Made by a program: the position numbers and the translations under genes. A model generated the notes under the pieces. It saw nothing but the letters and a program-made list of their open reading frames with translations. It did not search any database and was not told where the DNA came from. From positions 1-14,750 of the forward strand of contig JBFWTJ010000071.1 of NCBI GenBank assembly GCA_050247895.1: DNA of 14,750 nt, read 5' to 3'. Below are positions 12,474 to 14,750 of this stretch, in pieces. Each line of letters begins with the position of its first letter. Position 1 is the first letter of the stretch. The DNA comes from CAVPEW01 sp050247895 (lineage in GTDB: Bacteria; Actinomycetota; Acidimicrobiia; Acidimicrobiales; VFJN01).

Positions 12474-13676
12474 GTGCGCGACGCCGTCATCTGCGAACCG
12501 GTCCGGACAGCCGTCGGCCGCTACGGCGGGGCCTTCCGCCAGGTCTCGGCCGCCGACCTGGCCGCCGCCGTCATCCGGGGCCTGGTCGAGCGGACCTCGC
12601 TCGACCCGGGCCAGGTCGACGACGTGGTGCTCGGCCAGTGCTACCCCAGCGGCGAGGCCCCGGCGATCGGCCGCGTCGCGGCCCTCGACGCCGGCCTGCC
12701 GGTCGCGGTCCCCGGCGCGCAGGTGGACCGCCGGTGCGGGTCGGGCCTCATGGCGGTGATCGACGCCGCCATGCAGGTGCAGACCGGCGCGGCGGACCTG
12801 GTCCTGGCCGGTGGGGCCGAGAGCATGAGCCAGGTCGAGCTCTACCACTCGACGGGACGCTGGCCCGACGAGGAGCGCTCCGAGCTGCACGACCGCCTGG
12901 TGCGGGCCCGGGTCACCGCCGGCGGGCGCCACCACCCCGTGCCCGGCGGGATGATCGAGACCGCGGAGAACCTCCGCCGTGAGTACTCGATCAGCCGGCA
13001 GGAGCAGGACGAGCTGGCCGCCGAGTCGCACCGGCGTGCCGTGGCGGCCCGCGACCGGGGTGACCTCCGGGCCGAGGTCGTCCCGCTCGACCTCGGGGGG
13101 ACCGGCGCGGTCGCCGACGACGAGGGGCCCCGGCCGACGACCTCGGTCGAGAAGCTGGCCCAGCTGCCGGCCCTGATGGCCGAGGTCGACGAGGCGGCGA
13201 CGGTCACCGCGGGGAACGCGTGCAGCCAGAGCGACGGCGCCGCGATCTGCATCGTCACCCACCCCGACAAGGCCGCCGAGCTGGGCCTGCGGCCGCTCGC
13301 CCGGCTGGCCGGGTGGGCCGTGGCCGGGGTCCCGCCCCGGGTCATGGGCATCGGCCCCGTCCCGGCCACGGCGCGGGTGCTCGGCCGCCTCGGCCTCGAG
13401 CTCTCCGACGTCGACCTCGTCGAGCTGAACGAGGCGTTCGCCGCCCAGGTGCTCGCCTGCACCCGCGAGTGGGGCTTCGCCGCGGCCGACTTCGAGCGGC
13501 TCAACGTCAACGGCTCGGGCATCTCGCTCGGCCACCCCGTCGGCGCGACGGGCGGCCGGATCCTGGCCACCCTGCTCCACGAGCTCGACCGGCGAGGAGG
13601 CCGCTACGGGCTGGAGACCATGTGCATCGGCGGGGGCCAGGGACTCGCCGCGGTCTTCGAGCGGGTGGGTGCGTGA
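12474..13676 (+). CDS. Thiolase family protein (acetyl-CoA C-acyltransferase)
   Basis: A 400-aa thiolase that cleaves 3-oxoacyl-CoA with CoA, or condenses acetyl-CoA. The nucleophilic Cys88 lies in DRRCGSGL. NEAF (319-322) is followed by GHPVGATG with His354, and the second catalytic Cys384 lies in MCIGGGQG. All catalytic residues are therefore present and length is normal. The GTG at 12474 is chosen because GAGGAGG (12463-12469) ends 4 nt upstream and the family's N-terminal motif (IxxxxRTxxGRYGG) begins right after. An earlier in-frame start at 12456 would include the ribosome site. It overlaps the following crotonase gene as GTGA. Whether it works in degradation or synthesis is inferred from the operon, which favours degradation. 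Confidence 0.95.
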   Translation: MRDAVICEPVRTAVGRYGGAFRQVSAADLAAAVIRGLVERTSLDPGQVDDVVLGQCYPSGEAPAIGRVAALDAGLPVAVPGAQVDRRCGSGLMAVIDAAMQVQTGAADLVLAGGAESMSQVELYHSTGRWPDEERSELHDRLVRARVTAGGRHHPVPGGMIETAENLRREYSISRQEQDELAAESHRRAVAARDRGDLRAEVVPLDLGGTGAVADDEGPRPTTSVEKLAQLPALMAEVDEAATVTAGNACSQSDGAAICIVTHPDKAAELGLRPLARLAGWAVAGVPPRVMGIGPVPATARVLGRLGLELSDVDLVELNEAFAAQVLACTREWGFAAADFERLNVNGSGISLGHPVGATGGRILATLLHELDRRGGRYGLETMCIGGGQGLAAVFERVGA

Positions 13677-14419
13677 CCGACGACGCGGTCGCCGTCGTCA
13701 CGATCGCCAACCCCGGGGCCCGCAACGCCCTCGACGACCGGGCCCGCCGCCAGCTGCTGTCCGACCTGCGGGACGTGACGGCGCGACCCGAGGTCCGGGC
13801 CGTCGTCCTGGTCGGCGAGGCGGACGCCTTCTGCGCCGGCGGCGACCTGCCCTCCATGCCGACCGAGCCGGGGCCCATCGCCGCGCGCCTGGGCGAGATG
13901 CACGACATCGTCGCCCTGGTCCACGCCGGGCCCAAGCCCGTGGTCGCCGCGGTGGAGGGACCGGCCTACGGGTCCGGGATGGCGCTCGCCGCCGCCTGCG
14001 ACCACGTGGTCGCGTCGCAGGACGCGAGCTTCGGCTGCACCTTCGGCCGGGTCGGCCTCATGGCCGACACCGGCCTGATCTGGACCCTCCCTCGCCGGGT
14101 GGGACCGGCGGCGGCGAGGCGCATCCTGCTCGGTTCGGCGGTCCTGTCCGCCGGCGAGGCGGCCGAGGTGGGGCTGGCCGACGAGCTGGTGCCCGCGGGG
14201 GGCGCGCTCGATCGGGCGGTCGAGGTGGCCGGCACCTGGCGACGGGCGGCACCGGGCGCGCTGGCCGCCACTCGGCGGATGCTGGCCGACGGGCTGGCCG
14301 AGGTGCTGCGGGCCGAGCTGGCCGAGCAGACCGCCCTCCTGGCCACGGCCGACTTCGCCGAGGGCCGTGCCGCGTTCGCCGATCGGCGCCGGCCCCGCTT
14401 CGGCGGGTCGGCCGACTAG
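13673..14419 (+). CDS. Crotonase-family protein, PaaG-like isomerase type
   Basis: A 248-aa crotonase-fold protein. Oxyanion-hole elements are FCAGGDL (53-59) and GPAYGSGMALA (97-107). Both hydratase glutamates are missing: the first site is Ala104 and the second falls in CTFGRVGL. Instead GRVGLMADTG carries Asp132 at the position of the catalytic Asp of PaaG-type enoyl-CoA isomerases (GLxPDxG). The sequence therefore fits double-bond or ring isomerisation better than hydration. The C-terminal FAEGRAAFADRRRPRFGG is typical. The GTG start at 13673-13675 overlaps the thiolase stop, so the two are translationally coupled. With the dehydrogenase and thiolase it completes an acyl-CoA degradation set resembling the lower phenylacetate or unsaturated-acyl pathway. 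No ring-epoxidase genes are in view, so that assignment stays open. Confidence 0.88.
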   Translation: MTDDAVAVVTIANPGARNALDDRARRQLLSDLRDVTARPEVRAVVLVGEADAFCAGGDLPSMPTEPGPIAARLGEMHDIVALVHAGPKPVVAAVEGPAYGSGMALAAACDHVVASQDASFGCTFGRVGLMADTGLIWTLPRRVGPAAARRILLGSAVLSAGEAAEVGLADELVPAGGALDRAVEVAGTWRRAAPGALAATRRMLADGLAEVLRAELAEQTALLATADFAEGRAAFADRRRPRFGGSAD

Positions 14420-14447
14420 GGCCGGCGCGGACAGTCCCGGAACGAGA

Positions 14448-14474
14448 AAGGCCCCCGGGTGGACCGGGGGCCTT
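14448..14474 (-). terminator. Strong 11-bp hairpin between the acyl-CoA operon and tRNA-Ser
   Basis: AAGGCCCCCGG (14448-14458) pairs perfectly with CCGGGGGCCTT (14464-14474) around a 5-nt loop. On the minus strand the stem is followed by TCTCGTT after CCTT, a modest T-rich tail, so it best serves the tRNA transcript. On the plus strand it lies 28 nt after the crotonase stop and can end that operon too. A bidirectional terminator is the likely role. Confidence 0.8.
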
Positions 14475-14477
14475 CGG

Positions 14478-14564
14478 CGGAGAGTGTGGGATTCGAACCC
14501 ACGGTGAGCCTAGACCCACAACGGTTTTCGAGACCGTCCCATTCGTCCACTCTGGCAACTCTCC
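14478..14564 (-). tRNA. tRNA-Ser (anticodon CGA)
   Basis: The 87-nt minus-strand sequence folds as a class II tRNA. The acceptor stem GGAGAGT/ACTCTCC has 7 perfect pairs with discriminator G. The anticodon stem ACGGT/ACCGT closes the loop CTCGAAA, giving anticodon CGA (reads UCG). A long variable arm stem, GTGGG with CTCAC (one G-U), is typical of serine tRNAs. The T arm has GTGGG-TTCGAAT-CCCAC. CCA is not encoded. It lies 18 nt downstream of the tadA-like gene on the same strand and just before the terminator hairpin. Confidence 0.95.
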
Positions 14565-14582
14565 AGCGGGCAAAGGTAGGCG

Positions 14583-14750
14583 CTAGAGGCGGCGGGCGTC
14601 GAAGAAGGATTCCAGCAGCGCGGCCGACTCCTCGGCCCGCACCCCGCCGGTGAGGGCGATCTCGTGGTTGAGGCGGGGTCGGCGCACAGGGTGTTGAGCG
14701 ACCCGCACGCCCCGGCCGTGTGGGCGGCCGCGCCGTGGACGATCCGCGCC
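14583..14750 (-). pseudogene. tadA: 3' end of a tadA-like tRNA adenosine deaminase with an apparent frameshift
   Basis: The C-terminal part of a TadA-like deaminase is encoded in two frames. From the window edge one frame reads RIVHGAAAHTAGACGSLNTL and continues to CADP. After that the family's continuation, RLNHEIALTGGV and then EESAALLESFFDARRL before TAG (14583-14585), is in another frame. One extra C in the four-base C run (minus strand; GGGG at 14675-14678 on plus) would restore a single reading frame. TadA converts A34 to inosine in tRNA-Arg(ACG) and is normally essential, so a true null would be surprising; a homopolymer sequencing error is the more likely cause. The zinc motifs (HAE, PCxxC) would lie outside the window. 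Family assignment rests on the GA-x-AG-x-GSL, NH, TGGV and FF-x-x-RR pattern. Confidence 0.75.

Noticed and set aside
11544..13580. A 678-codon open frame on the minus strand
   Set aside because: It is antisense to the HAD and thiolase genes, both supported by catalytic motifs; its composition is that of a GC-rich shadow frame.
1..14750. CRISPR arrays, insertion sequences, integrases or attachment sites
   Set aside because: No spaced direct repeats, transposase or recombinase motifs, or terminal inverted repeats were seen; the tRNA-Ser is not followed by a visible partial duplicate.

Overview
The window is very GC-rich, uses GTG and TTG starts freely, and carries gene types common in Actinomycetota: an HspR-like MerR regulator next to hsp20, FadR-type GntR control, and a thiolase/HAD/crotonase set. 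I infer a high-GC actinobacterium, possibly Acidimicrobiia. Lineage is not provable from the sequence alone.

Left third (about 1-4802), all on the minus strand. In transcription order it holds a complete NhaA Na+/H+ antiporter (3492-4802), a 104-aa exported or membrane protein of unknown function, a 484-aa Amt ammonium transporter with a signal peptide, a 114-aa stand-alone winged-helix protein, and a second NhaA cut by the window start. The gap between amt and the winged-helix gene holds a 7-bp GC hairpin and two long G homopolymers (16 and 14). About 560 bp upstream of amt hold no gene I can support.

Middle (about 4890-9767), plus strand. An AT-rich divergent promoter region leads into a probable catabolic cassette: an HpcH/HpaI-family aldolase, an NMT1/SsuA/TauA-like lipoprotein, an ABC ATPase and an ABC permease. 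The last two each start with TTG overlapping the previous stop. Two tandem perfect hairpins follow, then a FadR-subfamily GntR regulator. The likely logic is uptake of a small organic ligand, aldol cleavage of it or a derivative, and control by the linked regulator. The substrate cannot be read from the sequence.

Next (9764-11435), minus strand. An hsp20 gene with a good promoter overlaps an HspR-like MerR gene, whose stop overlaps the gntR stop (CTAG). Before them lies a crotonase with both catalytic glutamates.

Right (11583-14419), plus strand. A 3-hydroxyacyl-CoA dehydrogenase, a thiolase and a PaaG-like crotonase form a tight acyl-CoA degradation operon. It ends at a strong terminator hairpin facing a minus-strand tRNA-Ser(CGA). 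Behind the tRNA is the 3' end of a tadA-like tRNA adenosine deaminase that appears frameshifted by one base in this sequence.
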